Origin: Deuterostichococcus epilithicus
Taxonomy: Eukaryota; Chlorophyta; Trebouxiophyceae; Prasiolales; Stichococcaceae
Assembly (NCBI GenBank): GCA_033439295.1
Contig: JAVTLE010000010.1
Location: 1,116,001-1,180,000 of the forward strand
Direction of reading: 5' to 3'
Length of the DNA stretch: 64,000 nt
Shown: piece after piece, positions 11,482 through 23,694 of the stretch
How the letters are laid out: every line of letters starts with the position of its first letter
Numbering within the stretch: position 1 is the stretch's first letter
Program-made: the position numbers and the translations under genes
Notes under the pieces: generated by a model
Databases searched by the model: none
Seen by the model: only the letters and a program-made list of their open reading frames with translations
What the model was told of the DNA's origin: nothing

Positions 11482-14400
11482 CTAAAATGTGCCGCCGCGC
11501 CCATGCCCGCCGACTGACATCTGCACCAGGGCGGCACCCCCGACGCCGGCGGGGCCCCCGCGCCCCCGCCGCCGGCCTTGCCGCTGCCTCCCTCCGGGCA
11601 CCGCCTCTGCCGCCGCCAGAAAACTGCTGCGCCGCCGGCGCGCCCTGCGGCGGCAGCTGCTGCGCGCCAAAGCTGCTGCCGCCTCCATTCTGCTGGTACG
11701 GCTGCTGCCACGAGGGCACTGCCGGTTGGCCCCTGCCGCCACGCCCCGGTGCCCTCCTGTGCAAGCGAGCCTTTGCATCTGTGACAAGAAGGTGCATCGA
11801 CAACAATACACTACGACCATGCCATTGCACAATGCTGTTGCGCAGTATCCTGAGTGGGTGTTCTCGGGCAAGGCAAGCGAATGTCAGGTGTCAGAAACCG
11901 CCGTTCGGAGCGCACCCTGCGCTGCTGCCGGGCTGCCCCCCGCGAGCCGGCCCACGCCCGCGCGCATGCATGCTGTACTGCGCACCCGGCTGCTGCGGCG
12001 GGGGCAGGTGGAACTGCTGCGCCTGTACCCAGTGCACACGATCGTCTTGTCGGCCTTGGGTTGAGTCTACGAATCTCGACACGCCTCGCTGCATTGCATG
12101 GATTGCCATTGCTGCTGGCATGTCCGTCAACATGGAAACGAACACACATGCTCTGAATGTCCGTCTCTCTGCTTCGCAGGTGCGCCGGCCTTGGATCGGA
12201 TTCCTGGTCATGTGTCTTCGAGAACGAATTCCATGCAACCTTGTCGCACCTGGGGCGCCTGTCGCGGCGCGCGGTCGGGCGGCGGCGGCCGCAGCGACGC
12301 GCGGGAGGCCGCGCCGCCGCCTTCCGTGGCGAAAACATGCCCGATGGCGGCCAGCGCATCGGCCAGCGGCGCCGGCAGCGCCATCGTCGGCCGCTCCACC
12401 TGGTGCACAGCCGGGGCTATTTGACAATCGTCTACCACCAAAACCATCGATCGTGCATGGTCTTGTTCTGTGGGCGACAGCTCCGAGTCGGAACTCAGAG
12501 ACCGAAAGATGTGTTGTTGTGGTCCACACCTCGGCTGGCGCCGACGGCACGGACGAGCTTGCAGTGCGGCTCAGCTTGCCCAGACACGCAGTCACAAGTC
12601 GCGCCTTGAAGGCGAAGGCGGCGGCGAGGCGGCAGCGCAGCACCGCCAGCTGCTGTGGCCGTGCCCCCGGCACCCGCAGCCGCAGCCAGTCGTCCACCAG
12701 CATCGCCGGCCGCCGCAGCGGCTGCGGGGCCCCGTCCGGCCCGCAGCCGTCGTCGCCGCTGCTGCTAAGATTCTCGTCGCCGCTTTCCCCATCAGCGTCC
12801 GCCTGCACAGGACAGCGCCTCTGCCTGGCGACTGCACTCTGGTGACTGCAGCGGCAGTCGTGCAACACGCAACTTGCATGTGCATTGCATGTGCATCGTA
12901 TGTTGCAGGGCTGCCACTGCAGTCACCAGAATGCAGCAGTCCCGTGTGCAGGGTCGACGTCCACCCAGTGCGTGCCACCGCAGCGGTGGCCGTCCTCCCC
13001 ACATTCTGCGCACCAAGCGCAGCCCCTGGCAGGCTTCAGGCAGGCGCCCGCACCGGCGGCGGCGGCTGCAGGCGGGCGGCGACGAGCGGCAGGAAGTGCG
13101 GCGGCACCGCCGTGCACGCATGCACGTACAGGTGCGCCTCATTACGTGTGAGCTCCTGGAACACGAAGGCGCCCGCCCCCGGGCGGCCGCCGGGCGGCGC
13201 GCCGGCGCCGCCGTTGACGGAGCTGCCGTGGATGCGCACCTGGCGGCGCGCGACGGCAGCGTCTTATGTTCCCAAAGCATGGCGCAGCGGCTGAGAGGTT
13301 GGCTTGAGAGGCGGGCCTCATTGAACGACTTGTGGCGACTGTGTGCTGATGCCAGATGCGCAGCTGCTTGTGGAGTGATGTGGTGCAAGCTGACGAGGGT
13401 TCGACTCGGCGGGCGAGTAGCTGCACAACAACCATGGCGCATGCACGGCGCTTGAGCTGAGGCACCCTGCAATGACACCCTGTATGCCTTCACAAAGAAC
13501 ACCGGTAGCCTGGGCTGACACCGACTCCAGGTGAGAGCTACCCTTGGCCTTCTGCCTTGGAGTCGGGCTCAGAACAGGCTTGCCATGCCTTTGTGCCAGC
13601 TAGCTGCCGAAGCCTGCATGACCACCCTGGCGATCAACACGCAGGCAGCAGGTCCAGCAGGCGGCCAGTGCGGCAGCGCACCCGCTCGTTCTTGGGCGTG
13701 ACCAGCGTGGCGAACCTGCCGCGCGTGTCGCTCTGCCGCTCCTGCGGCACCCGCGCCCACAGCGGATATGTGCCGCATGCCTGCGAGAGGGCACAGTCGT
13801 GCGTCGCTGTGCCGGGTCCCACCCTGTCCTAACATACATCCTTTGAACGAATTTTGACAGGCGATTCGCTGGCGGCAATGAGGAGTAGCACTGCGAGCAC
13901 GTTCAACGTGGATGCTTCATGACGGCCAGGCGGCTGTGGCGCTGCGTCGACGAGACGCCTGCGTGTCTGCGCCAAGGCGCTCGGCCGTCGAGCGATGAAG
14001 GAGGACGGATGGTCGGGCACATCGGCATGTTGCCGTCCGCACCAGGACGCAGCGCACGAGGCCGGCGTCTCGCGCCGCTGCCGAGGCGTCGCCAAGGGAC
14101 TTCACCAGGCGCCGCCCCGTGAGCTCGCCCAGCAGCTGCTGCCGCATGCCCTCGATCATGGTCAGCGTGCCGTGCGACAGGAAGTTGCTAGAGCAGTAGG
14201 CCCGCTCCTGGTGCGACTGCAGGTATCAGCACACGAACCCCGATTGTTGCTATACCTCAAGCGAATGTGTGCCTGTCTGCTGCTTCTCGTGGGATGTGAT
14301 GTTGGTGCAGAAGACAGCAGCCGATGCCAGGAGGCAGGCAGCAGCGGGAGTCCTGATCAGGCTGGCAAGGTTGATCCGTGATCGCCTGCCTGATCAGAAC

Positions 14401-17400
14401 ACCCTGACTTTGCAGCAGACCTCCGTTGCCGGCAGCCAAGGGCACGCGAGACAGGTTTAAGCCGGCTTGATGTCATCCAGAGCCATCCACCTGCTTCGCC
14501 GCCAGCCAGCTGCGGCAGGCGGCGACCAGCGCCGCATGGTCAGAGCCAGGAAGCTGCAGATGAAGGTCTGACAGCGGGGCCTTAGCCCAATCCGAGCCTC
14601 GCACCTGCTTCGCAGCCAGCCAGCCGCGGAAGGCGGCGGCCAGCGCCAGGTGGTCGGAGCCGCCGCCGGCGGAAGCCGCCAGGCGCGCCCGCGCCGCCTG
14701 CGCTGCCCGCCGCGCACCCGCGTCCACCGGCAGCACCCACGGGTCCCTGCGCACCCAGCAGAACCTTCATTCGGGTTTCTTTTTCTCGGAGGTCCCATAT
14801 CTAAGGCATGCAGAGCAATGGAAGGCGGAGCGGTCGCCACCTCCACTGGCAGCACTCATGGGGTCCCTGTGCCGGCAGCAGCCCGGCAGCTGATGGCTCG
14901 GATTCTTGCGAAAGCCGCCCTTGCTGCAGAGGGCGCCATACTTTTTATGTGGCAGACACTTTGGCATCAATCTGGCGTGTGTCACATACCGGTCACAAGG
15001 GTCTGGCGATCCACCTTTCATGTTCAACACTAAGACATACACAGGCCGGCAGGCTCAAACCCTGATGTGCTCGGCAGCTTTGGTGTGCCATGACCTTTGT
15101 CAGAAGGCAGCCGCACCGGTAGGCCAGGCCGCAGGCGATGGTGAGCAGCGGGTCCAGGCAGCGGAACAGCAGGCCATACAGCAGCAGCTTGCCGGCGGCC
15201 GGCGGCAGCGGCAGCGCCGCCAGGTGCCGCCCCAGCCGCGTCAGTGCCTCTGTCCCCGGCGCCGATCTAATGAAGCCACAGACAGCGAAGGGGTTGAGCC
15301 ACTTTGAAGGAGCTGTCAGGGCAGGATGCCGGAGTGAGGTAGGGCGCCGCACTCGCCTGGAGGCGCTGCAGCGCGCCTGAAACAACGCTGAGGTGCCGGC
15401 GCTAGGCTGAGGTCCTGATCAGTCAACGGGACAGCGGGCGACAATCTATGTGAGGGTTGCAGAGGATCCTGCAGCTGTAGTACTGCAGGGTGCCTCAAGA
15501 CGCCACAGAGACGCTGAGATTGCGCACGACAGATTCCGTGGATGAAGCAGCAGCCCCGCACCACGACCCCAAGACAAGCGGCCCGCTGCTGAGGCTGAGC
15601 CTGTGACTGCTATGCATGCATGGACGGATGCTGCACTGCCTCCTCCCGCAGTCCGCCTCATCGCAGCTGGTCCAACACCAACGAGACCTCTGCAGCCTGT
15701 GTCCTGGGGCTCCCAGGAACCCTGCAAGAAGCTGCTGCGACGAGCGCCTGCCTCTCACAGCGCACGCCATGCAGAAGAGCTGAGAAAGAGGAGCCCGCGC
15801 GCACGTGAGAGCGCCGATGAGCTGGAGGCTGGACACCGCGTGGCGCACCACTGCAGCCGCGGGCGGCTCCACCGCCTTGCCCAGGAAGCCTGCAATGCCC
15901 CCCTCCTCCGTTCCCCGGTCCAGCAGCTTCACCTGTCGTCATGTTGCAAACTCAGGTTCACACCCGATGGTGGGTTGTCTCACAAAGCCGACTTTCTGTC
16001 GCAACCGACTGCAGTGGCAGCACCTCCATTTTCATAATTTTCGACAAATGTCCTTCCATGTGTACAGCGGTGTGTATCACATTATTTGCAGCAGCACAAC
16101 TCGACTTACCAGCAGAGTTTGGAGTTTTGTTAGCAGACCATGGGGACGACAGTGACATTCGAAATTCTTGGTGGGACATGCCACTTCCCCGTCGCTCGAG
16201 GAGTAAGTGCAGCAATCCAGATCCTGCATTCACCCCTTCACTCACTCACCCCTGAAGGCTGCTTTATTGCAACCAACACAGATGCGCACCTGGAGGCACA
16301 GCTCGTCCAGGTTGGTGCGCTGCAACTCGGGCAGCTGGAAGGGCGCCAGCTGGCTGGAGCGCTGGCGGGAGTACAGGTGGAAGGCGACGCCCGGCTGGCA
16401 TCGCCCCGCGCGTCCCCGCCGCTGCTTCTCGCTGGCCGCCGACACCCACGTCGACTGCGGGACAACACCAGCGGCAGGCAACGGTCAGCTGCATCACTGA
16501 CAGACTCGCAACCGATGCAGAAGGCGCTGGGGGGGTTCGCTGGGAACCAAAGGGAACCAAACCATCGTCCAAACCACATGAGGGGCGCAAGGAGTCCATG
16601 TTGCCGTGTTGTCTATGCCACCAGCGCTTCAGCAACAGCTGCAGGGGCATAGGAACATTGCAGGAAATGCAACTGTATTGGCAAGAAGAACCGACTTCCT
16701 GGCTCATTCGAGGTGGAACTCGTAGATGAGCCAGCAGCGCGCACCTGGAGGGTGGACACCGCGGTGTACGGGTCGAAGCTCTTCTCCTTGAGCCGGCCGC
16801 TGTTGATGACCGCCACGATGTCGTCGATGGTGATGGCTGTCTCCGCGATGTTGGTGGCCAGCACGATCTTGCGCACGCCGGCGGGCGGCCGCACGAACAC
16901 GCGCCGCTGCTCCGCCGCCGGCACCATGGAGTGCAGCGGCAGCAGCAAGTACCTGCAAGGCGAAGCACCAGCGTTGCCCGGCCTTCCTGTCGTCTGCTTT
17001 TCACCGCAAGGCTTTCGCCCCCTCACACGCCACCGCGTGTGCTGACGCGGGAAGGGTGGCAATGGTGGCGACGGCAAGCGGATGGCACCATGTCCCAGGG
17101 GCAGCAGTACCCTATCGTTTCAGGCTTTCCTGTCGCACTCTGTGCCCAAAAACTGTGCCCAAAACACAGATGCAGAGGGTCTGTGGCCGGAAAAGAGGGC
17201 ACGGGTTGTCATCACCTGGACGCAGGGAAGCTGGCCTCCAGGCGCTCCTTGAGGCGCATGATCTCATCCCAGCCGGGCAGGAAGACCAGCACGGCGCCCT
17301 GCACCGGCGGCGGCGCGCCTTCCCCTACTTCCGGCACGTGCGCAAAGCGCCCCTCCCGAAAGATGCTCTGCAGCAGCGTCTCGATGAGGTCCAAGTCCAC

Positions 17401-20400
17401 CTGCGACAGAAATTGCAGAATTATGATACTCTTCGGGAGTACGTTACGGGAGTACGTTACAGAGTCCAATTCTTTACTTTGAGCACATCAATTCTTTGCT
17501 CTGGGCACATCAGAGCTGACAGAGTTTTGCGCTCTTAGCCACGCGGGATGAGCCTTTCTCGAGTGAAGAGAGACTGTCGACACTTTAGCTCTTAGTGAAC
17601 ATGTGGTTCATCTTTGGAGCATGCTGTACGCTTGCAGCTAGGAGTAGACCGGTCGGTCGGTGACACTCGCACTCTAGACTCGACCTAACTCCTGAAGCCG
17701 CACCTCATCAGCATCATTGTCGGCCATGTAGGCGGACAGCGCCGCGCTGGTGTCCACCGCCGCCGCCACCTGCCGCGCGGCGCCCTCCGCATCCTCCAGC
17801 ATCGCCGCCAGGTCCGCATGCCCAAACCTGTCGGTGCAGATGATCAAGGAGCTGGACCAACCGTGGCGCCGGAACGGCCGGCAACTGAAAAGGTTTGACA
17901 GCAAAAGGGCCCAGAGGCACGCGGCGCCTTCGCAGCTGGGGGAAAGCTGCACATGCAGAGACAGCGCGCACCTCGCTGCCCAGGCCGAGGCGCTAGAGCC
18001 GTCGAGGGAGGTGAGGCCTACGTCCGCGCCGTTGGCCAGCAGCGCGGAGACCTCTGCCGTGCGGCCCCGCCCCGCTGCCGCCATCAGCGCCGTCGCGCCT
18101 GCATGTCCATCGTCAAATCTGTCGTCTGGCAGGTGCCTCACACCATACAGCGTGACAGTCAGCACTGTCCCCATCCTAGCAGCAATGTCGTGGGGACTGC
18201 CCATCCGATTGTTCCGCCATCCATGCCAGGCAGACTGTAGGAGCGATGTCGAGTGCAATGCATAGCGGACCACCAAGCGCTTCCTGTTGTTGTCGTCAGC
18301 ACCAGGCTGCAGACACTCGTCAGGGGTCCCGCACCCGTCTCAGAATGCTGGACGTCGATGGCGGGCGCGTCGGCGCGGCCGTCGCCAAAGTCCGCGGCGC
18401 CGGTCGCCTCCAGCAGCGCGCCCCACGCCTCGTCGCTGTCTTCCACAAAAGCAGCCATGATGGCCGCCTCCACCGCCGCCCGCTCCTGACCGCCCACCTT
18501 CGGGCAGGATGCACAGGATGCCTGGATGTCAAGCTTCGGTCGCAGGGACGTGGTCCCTTTTCAACCCCCTGCCCGCAGCCCAACAGTCACATTTATCTTA
18601 ACATCTCCGGCTGTTAGGTAGCGCCCCCCACACCACAAGGGCCGGTTCGATGCCGCACAAGCATCTCTGCAGCATGGCAATGCACCAGGTGGTGGCAGAA
18701 GCTGGTGGGTTTACACCTGCTGCCGGCCGCCGGTGGGCGCGCCGCCGGGCGCCAGCCGGCTTTGGCCGCCGGCGCCCGCACGCACGTTCTGGCTGCCGGC
18801 GCCAGGCGCGCCCGTCAGCCGCAGGACGTCCTCCAGGTACAGGTCTTCCACTGGATGCGTGAACCCTGCGTGTAAAGATAGGGTTTTAAGACAGAAAGAC
18901 TCGTTGTGTGTTCCGCAGGTTCAAGCCCAGTTCCACCAGGGCAGGACTCCAGCACACGGTCGAGCGGTGGAAGGCGACCCCACTTGGCTGGCCGCCTGCC
19001 TGCCCCGCTGAGCGGCTGCGGCGGTTTACTATGCGGCAGTCGCCACCCTGGTCTGCGTGCCAGCTAACGTCAGACTTTGCCAAGCAAAGGGGCGGCCTCA
19101 CACTACCCAGAAGTCGTAGGGGAGGCAGATCGGGGTCAATCATCGGATCATGGATGCACCAGCGGCATCCACAGGAATATGCACCAACGGGACTGGATCC
19201 TGGTAAGCTGGAACGAGCACATGTGTGCACAAGGCACACGGCACAACGGGACAGCCGCTAAAGTGGCTGGCGCATGTTTGCACTGACGTACTGCTCCACC
19301 AGCTGGCTGCCAAGCGGCTGCCATGAGCATGCACGAATGAATGCGCGCACCGGGTACGCGCACGACGGGACAGCCGCCAAAGTAGCCGGAGAACAGGTCC
19401 TCGTGCAGCGTGGCGGACATGAGCACCAGGCGCAGGCCCGGCTGCCGCGGCAGCAAGTCGCGCAACAGGATGAGCAGGAAGTCAGCGTAGCGGTCCCGCT
19501 CGTGGATCTCATCCACCAGCACATGCGTGATGCCCTGCGCGTCGTCAGGGAGAGTGGTACCTTCTGGAACTTCACAGAATACAATGACATTTGCATTTCA
19601 GACGGAATCCTTGTCAAAGTAGGACTTCTATGCCCTCACAAGGTGCAGTCTCATTACGGAATGGCATTCAATGAGGTCCAGTGGCATCCATGACTGGCGG
19701 CGGGCCTGTGCAGCTTCCGGCAGTAGAGCAGGAGTCATGCGCTTGACGACCATCGGAACCTTGCCAATGTTCCACCCGGGGAAAAGGAGGCGAGGCAGCA
19801 CCTTCAGACCCTCGCCCTGGGTGAGCATGCGCAGCAGCACGCCATTGGTGCAGAACATCAACGATGACTGCGGCCCGCCCCTGCGCAAGCGTGGTAGGGA
19901 TACCACTAGTAAGTGGCTATGAAGGCTGGCACTGACTTGCTTTCATCCAGCTGGCTGCACTGAAGTCATCAATAGACTATGATTGCAGCAGATCATCCTG
20001 TCGGAAAGTTGATCTTCCGAAAACACCGGAAGGTCCTTCCTGTCCCAGATGCTTGTACTGTCATCCACTTAATATCTGAGACAGACAAGGCATGCAGAAC
20101 AAATGCCCTTTAGCTTTCCGGGCGGACGCTGTAGCCAACAGCCGGCAGGATTGCCGATATGCTTCCGATTACAGGTATTTGGGTCTGAGAGGCAGACAGA
20201 GATTGCAAGTCATGCGCACTTGCTCTCCAGGCGGATGGTGTAGCCGACAGTGTCGCCGATGCGCTCGCCGCGCTCCTGCGCGATGCGCTCGGCGACGCTG
20301 ACGGCGGAGATGCGGCGCGGTTGCGTGCACATTATGCGCGCGCCACGGCCACTGCCCCATGCCTCCTCCAGCAGCATTTGCGGCACCTGCGCATCCCCGG

Positions 20401-21849
20401 CATCTGGCACACATGAGCGTCGAGCAGAGTCTCGTCCTCTTGACATGCAGTCCCTGACAAGCCTCGACAGAAACTCCATGGCCGCAGCACGGGGGAACGA
20501 CCAGGAAAACGAACGCAGTCATTGTGGCAACCGTCGCACCTGGGTCGTCTTGCCACAGCCCGTTTCACCGGCAATGAGCACCACCTGGTGCTGCGCCACT
20601 GCTGACAGGATCTCTGTCCTGCAGACGCACGGGTAGGTGTTAGTTGCTTGTGCTGGCAAAGCACATGCGACATCAAACAGCTTGGCAGCAAGCAACATGG
20701 AGCTCCTGCGGTGCGTATGGCAAGACCGAGCTTGGCAAGCCCCTGCAGCATCGCAGTGCCGTGAGATTGCTCGGACCAAGACACGCTGACACCTTGCCAG
20801 AGGGCTGCCATACTTGTTGTCAACCCGCATCACAGGGCGGCACCCTCCCTCACCTGAACGAGGAGATGGGCAGCTTGGCACGGGCTGCGGCAAGCGGTTT
20901 GATCTCCGGCCGCGCCTGCTGCCGCTGCCAGGCCATGTGCTTTGCTGCCACCGCCTCTGGCGACAGCTCTGCCGCCGTCGGTGCTGCTTGATTGCCTGCG
21001 CGACTTCCCTGCTGCACAGCGCCGGGCGCGGCTTTGGGTGGGGTCGCCTCCGCGCCGCCATCTGCCACAGACCGCAGCTCGGCTGGTGTCGGGGGAAACC
21101 TCTGCATGGCCACGGAGATTGAGTGGGCAGAATCCCGGGGCGGGTACGTCCTCGTTGAACCCGGAGCAGGTTGGTCAGCTGGAATGCGGATAGACAAAAA
21201 CTGTCAGCAGTCATTCGGCGGACCTTGAAGTGCGCATCCAGGGCCGCCTCGGATGATGGCGCAAAAGTCAAGTTAATGGCGTGGCCACGAGATTTTGAGG
21301 CCTGCGGCTTGGAAATCGTGAGGCGCCTGCGTTCGTCCTTTCTGTGCGGCAGACGTCCAGCGAAAGTCAGATCCATTTACATCCATGTGTGCGGTGGGCT
21401 CGCACTAAACTGCACGGCGCAATGCACATGCATCTTTCTGCATGCTTACCCATGGCTCTTTGACGTGAAGCCGAACTTTCTGCACTGGTCGTGAATGACC
21501 GCCCTGTCGTGGTTGCTGAGGTTGGGCGGGAAGACATACTCTGCAGTGCTCGGCACGGTTGTCAGTCCGGGCGCGTCAGGTGGTCAAGCATGTGACATGC
21601 TCGCATGATGGTATGCGAATCATGTCAAACGCCACAAACTGTCCGTTTGAACTCGTTGTGCGGTCTCAAACCTGTCTCGTCGCTCTGCTGGAAAGTTTCC
21701 AAGTCTCGAGCGATGTCGATGCGGGTCTGCTCATCGACAGGACGGAGCCCAGGTTTCATGCGGCCCCTGCCTCGCCCGCCATTAGCCGACTGCATGCCCC
21801 TGCCGGGCGAGAGTGTGCCTCTCGCCATCCTGGGGCTGTGCGAATGCAT
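11482..21849 (-). CDS. NIH-type DEIH-box RNA/DNA helicase with R3H domain and ankyrin repeats (YTHDC2/DExH6-like)
   Basis: One long spliced gene read from 21849. An N-terminal R3H domain is split over exons near 21700, 21540-21470 and 21350, with the RxxxH core in NHDRAVIH. Helicase motifs follow: Walker [11 protein letters not shown] (about 20560), Ia [16 protein letters not shown] (about 20300), [10 protein letters not shown] (about 19505), [29 protein letters not shown] (about 16830) and [10 protein letters not shown] (about 16420). Ankyrin repeats ([20 protein letters not shown], about 18095) sit between the two RecA domains, as in plant NIH/DExH6 and animal YTHDC2. HA2 and OB-fold exons ([10 protein letters not shown], about 13235) follow, then a Gln/Gly/Pro-rich tail; no YTH domain is visible. 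Probably nuclear or cytoplasmic RNP remodelling. The C-terminal frame is unsure: stops at 11450 or 11482 are both possible. An ATG at 21828 is an alternative start. Confidence 0.85.
12832..12936. repeat. Imperfect inverted repeat: 36-bp arms, 33-nt loop
   Basis: Arm 12832-12867 pairs with arm 12901-12936 at 32 of 36 positions. The loop itself repeats TGCATGTGCAT. It lies between helicase coding blocks, in a probable intron. Transcribed from either strand it would fold into a long hairpin, so it may be a small-RNA precursor or a MITE scrap. Confidence 0.75.
14488..14661 (-). repeat. Duplicated exon segment in the helicase gene
   Basis: Positions 14602-14661 and 14488-14547 (minus strand) are about 86% identical (51 of 59 aligned bases). 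Both encode GSDHxALxAAxRxWLAAKQ, part of the HA2 region, and both end at a CAG|GTG splice donor. The downstream copy forms a potential 63-nt exon (14491-14553) with a CTGCAG acceptor and phase 0 at both ends. Confidence 0.75.
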
Positions 21850-22063
21850 AATGAATCGATTGGGCCAGGTTGCTCAATTGAAGAGTCCCCAACTGCCAAT
21901 TGCTTGGGGTGCTGGGCACTGTTTTCAATAGATGACCCCGTTCAAACACACCTGCCCTAACGTTTCTCGGTTCCAAATTCTGGCCTTGCCGACAGTGTGT
22001 ATCCCGGGCGACACCCGGCAACACTAAATCGGGCGGACCACCACCGTGCCCGCCGTTCGGATG

Positions 22064-23694
22064 TTATGAGGATCCAGATCGTGCGCTGTCGATGAGGAGA
22101 GCCAGGCGCTGGTCGGCGAGGAGGACGGTGCGGCCGCCGCCCGAGATGCCATCCAGGCAGTGGCCCCTGACTCGCGGCGCAGCACGACATGCGCTCAACA
22201 GCTGGCTCTCCCGGTAACAAGCTTCCGAGTCATTCAGCAACAGCAACTTACCAGCAGGCTCCACATGAGATACGTTGCCCATCAAGCTGTGAGGGAGCAT
22301 CCGCACCGGTGGTGAGCCTGGTCAGGAGTCTCCTCCTTTACGATGGCAAAGCCATTCGACTCGTAAAAGCGCATCGCGGATGTGTTTGCCGCCTGGACAG
22401 GAGGCGCACAAACCTTCTCAACATCGTCCGGCTGGCTGCGAGGTCACGCAGGCATGCATGTCCTCGACACCGCCGACGAATCGCTCACCATGATGTGGAC
22501 CATCAAGTCCTCAACCCCTGCAGTCAGGAGCAGCATCAGCGAGGCAGACAGCGAAGGGCGAAGGGCACCTCATTGACACCGCCGCATGTATATCACTGCT
22601 ACACCTCAAGAACCGTTCACACCGTTCGATGCACTTGATCAAATACAGCACCCGATCAAGCCGAGCTCATCCCGCACCCCAGGACGCAGCCAGCTGCCGG
22701 GCCTGCTGTATGAGCGCCTCGCCCACGCGGCAGCGCCGCGCCGCCTCTGACACGCACACATTCGCCAGGTACGCGATGTTTGTGCTGTCTCCTGCCACAG
22801 GAGGGAACCCGCACTGTCGGAGCGCGGATCATGATGCAACCGCGCGGCAACCCTCACATCAGACGGGCCCCCGATCGACACGCGAGCGACGCGGCTCTGT
22901 GGCGCAGCGGAGGCATGCCGACAAGCACGCAGTGTCTAAGGGATACCGTACGACCTCATCGGGAAGCACCTATGAGGACCTCGCCGGCGACCGCGCGGAC
23001 GTTGCACACGTCCAGGCTGCCGACCACCGTCTCGCCACACTCCAGCCGCAGCAGCGGGCTGGCGTTGGGGACATCATCTGAAGCGGCGACGGCCATGAGG
23101 CAGGCCGCATTGACGGCCGCGCGCCCCTCCGCCCGCGAGTCTCGCACCTCCCGCAGCGCTTCGAACTCCTCCTTCGCCATCGTGTTTTGGTGCAGCTGCA
23201 GTGACAGGCACATTGTGAACCGCAATGACGGTACATCACATCTGGCATGTGCGGTGCTCTGCTCGCCTGGGTCCAAGCGCTGTGTCCAAGCGCGGTTGTC
23301 GGTGACACACTGTGCATGTCTTCCGGGTTTCAGCTCAAGAAGCTGCACCAACAGAGGCGCACCTTTCCGGCAAACTCCCGTTCTGGAGGGTAGGCATAGA
23401 AGCAGGCGGCGCGCAGCCGCGAACAGGCCCACAGCTCATCATCCGTCCGCGCATCTCTGCGCCGCACAGCATGACGGCTCGGCCATTATGGTCAGACGCC
23501 GTGGGAGGATGCCACGAGCTGCATGCGGCTCTCGCAATCATGAAGTGCAGCTGGGCACACCTGAGGCTGACCTGCAGCTTGCGCTGCCCTTCCGGCTTTG
23601 GGGTCGCGGCAAGGCGGCTGTGATGGAAGCCAGTGCTCTCCGCGCGACACAATAGTCTGCGGTTCAGCAAGCGGGGATTCGCAATGCTACACAC
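22064..23694 (-). CDS. GNAT-family N-acetyltransferase, plastid-type
   Basis: Minus-strand exons join in frame from about 23455 down to a TAA at 22064: DDELWACSRLRAACFYAYPP, then MAKEEFEALREVRDSRAEGR, ETVVGSLDVCNVRAVAGEVLIG, the acetyl-CoA-binding exon AYLANVCVSEAARRCRVGEA, GVEDLMVHIM, ANTSAMRFYESNGF and a C-terminal ISGGGRTVLL. The (R/K)xxGxG/A-like pyrophosphate loop is degenerate (RRCRVGEA). Layout and spacing match the plant plastid GNATs, which acetylate lysines and protein N-termini in chloroplasts; substrate here is unknown. The 5' end is unresolved: the frame from 24071 (MAWIGMRVIQQRH...) or other pieces up to about 24500 may supply the transit peptide. Confidence 0.75.

Noticed and set aside
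11487-12845. 452-codon plus-strand open frame antisense to the helicase 3' end
   Set aside because: It lies opposite clear helicase exons, crosses their introns, and is rich in Arg/Ala/Pro as expected for an antisense frame in GC-rich DNA.
22780-23655. 291-codon plus-strand frame opposite GNAT
   Set aside because: It is antisense to GNAT exons whose splices join in frame; no motif seen.
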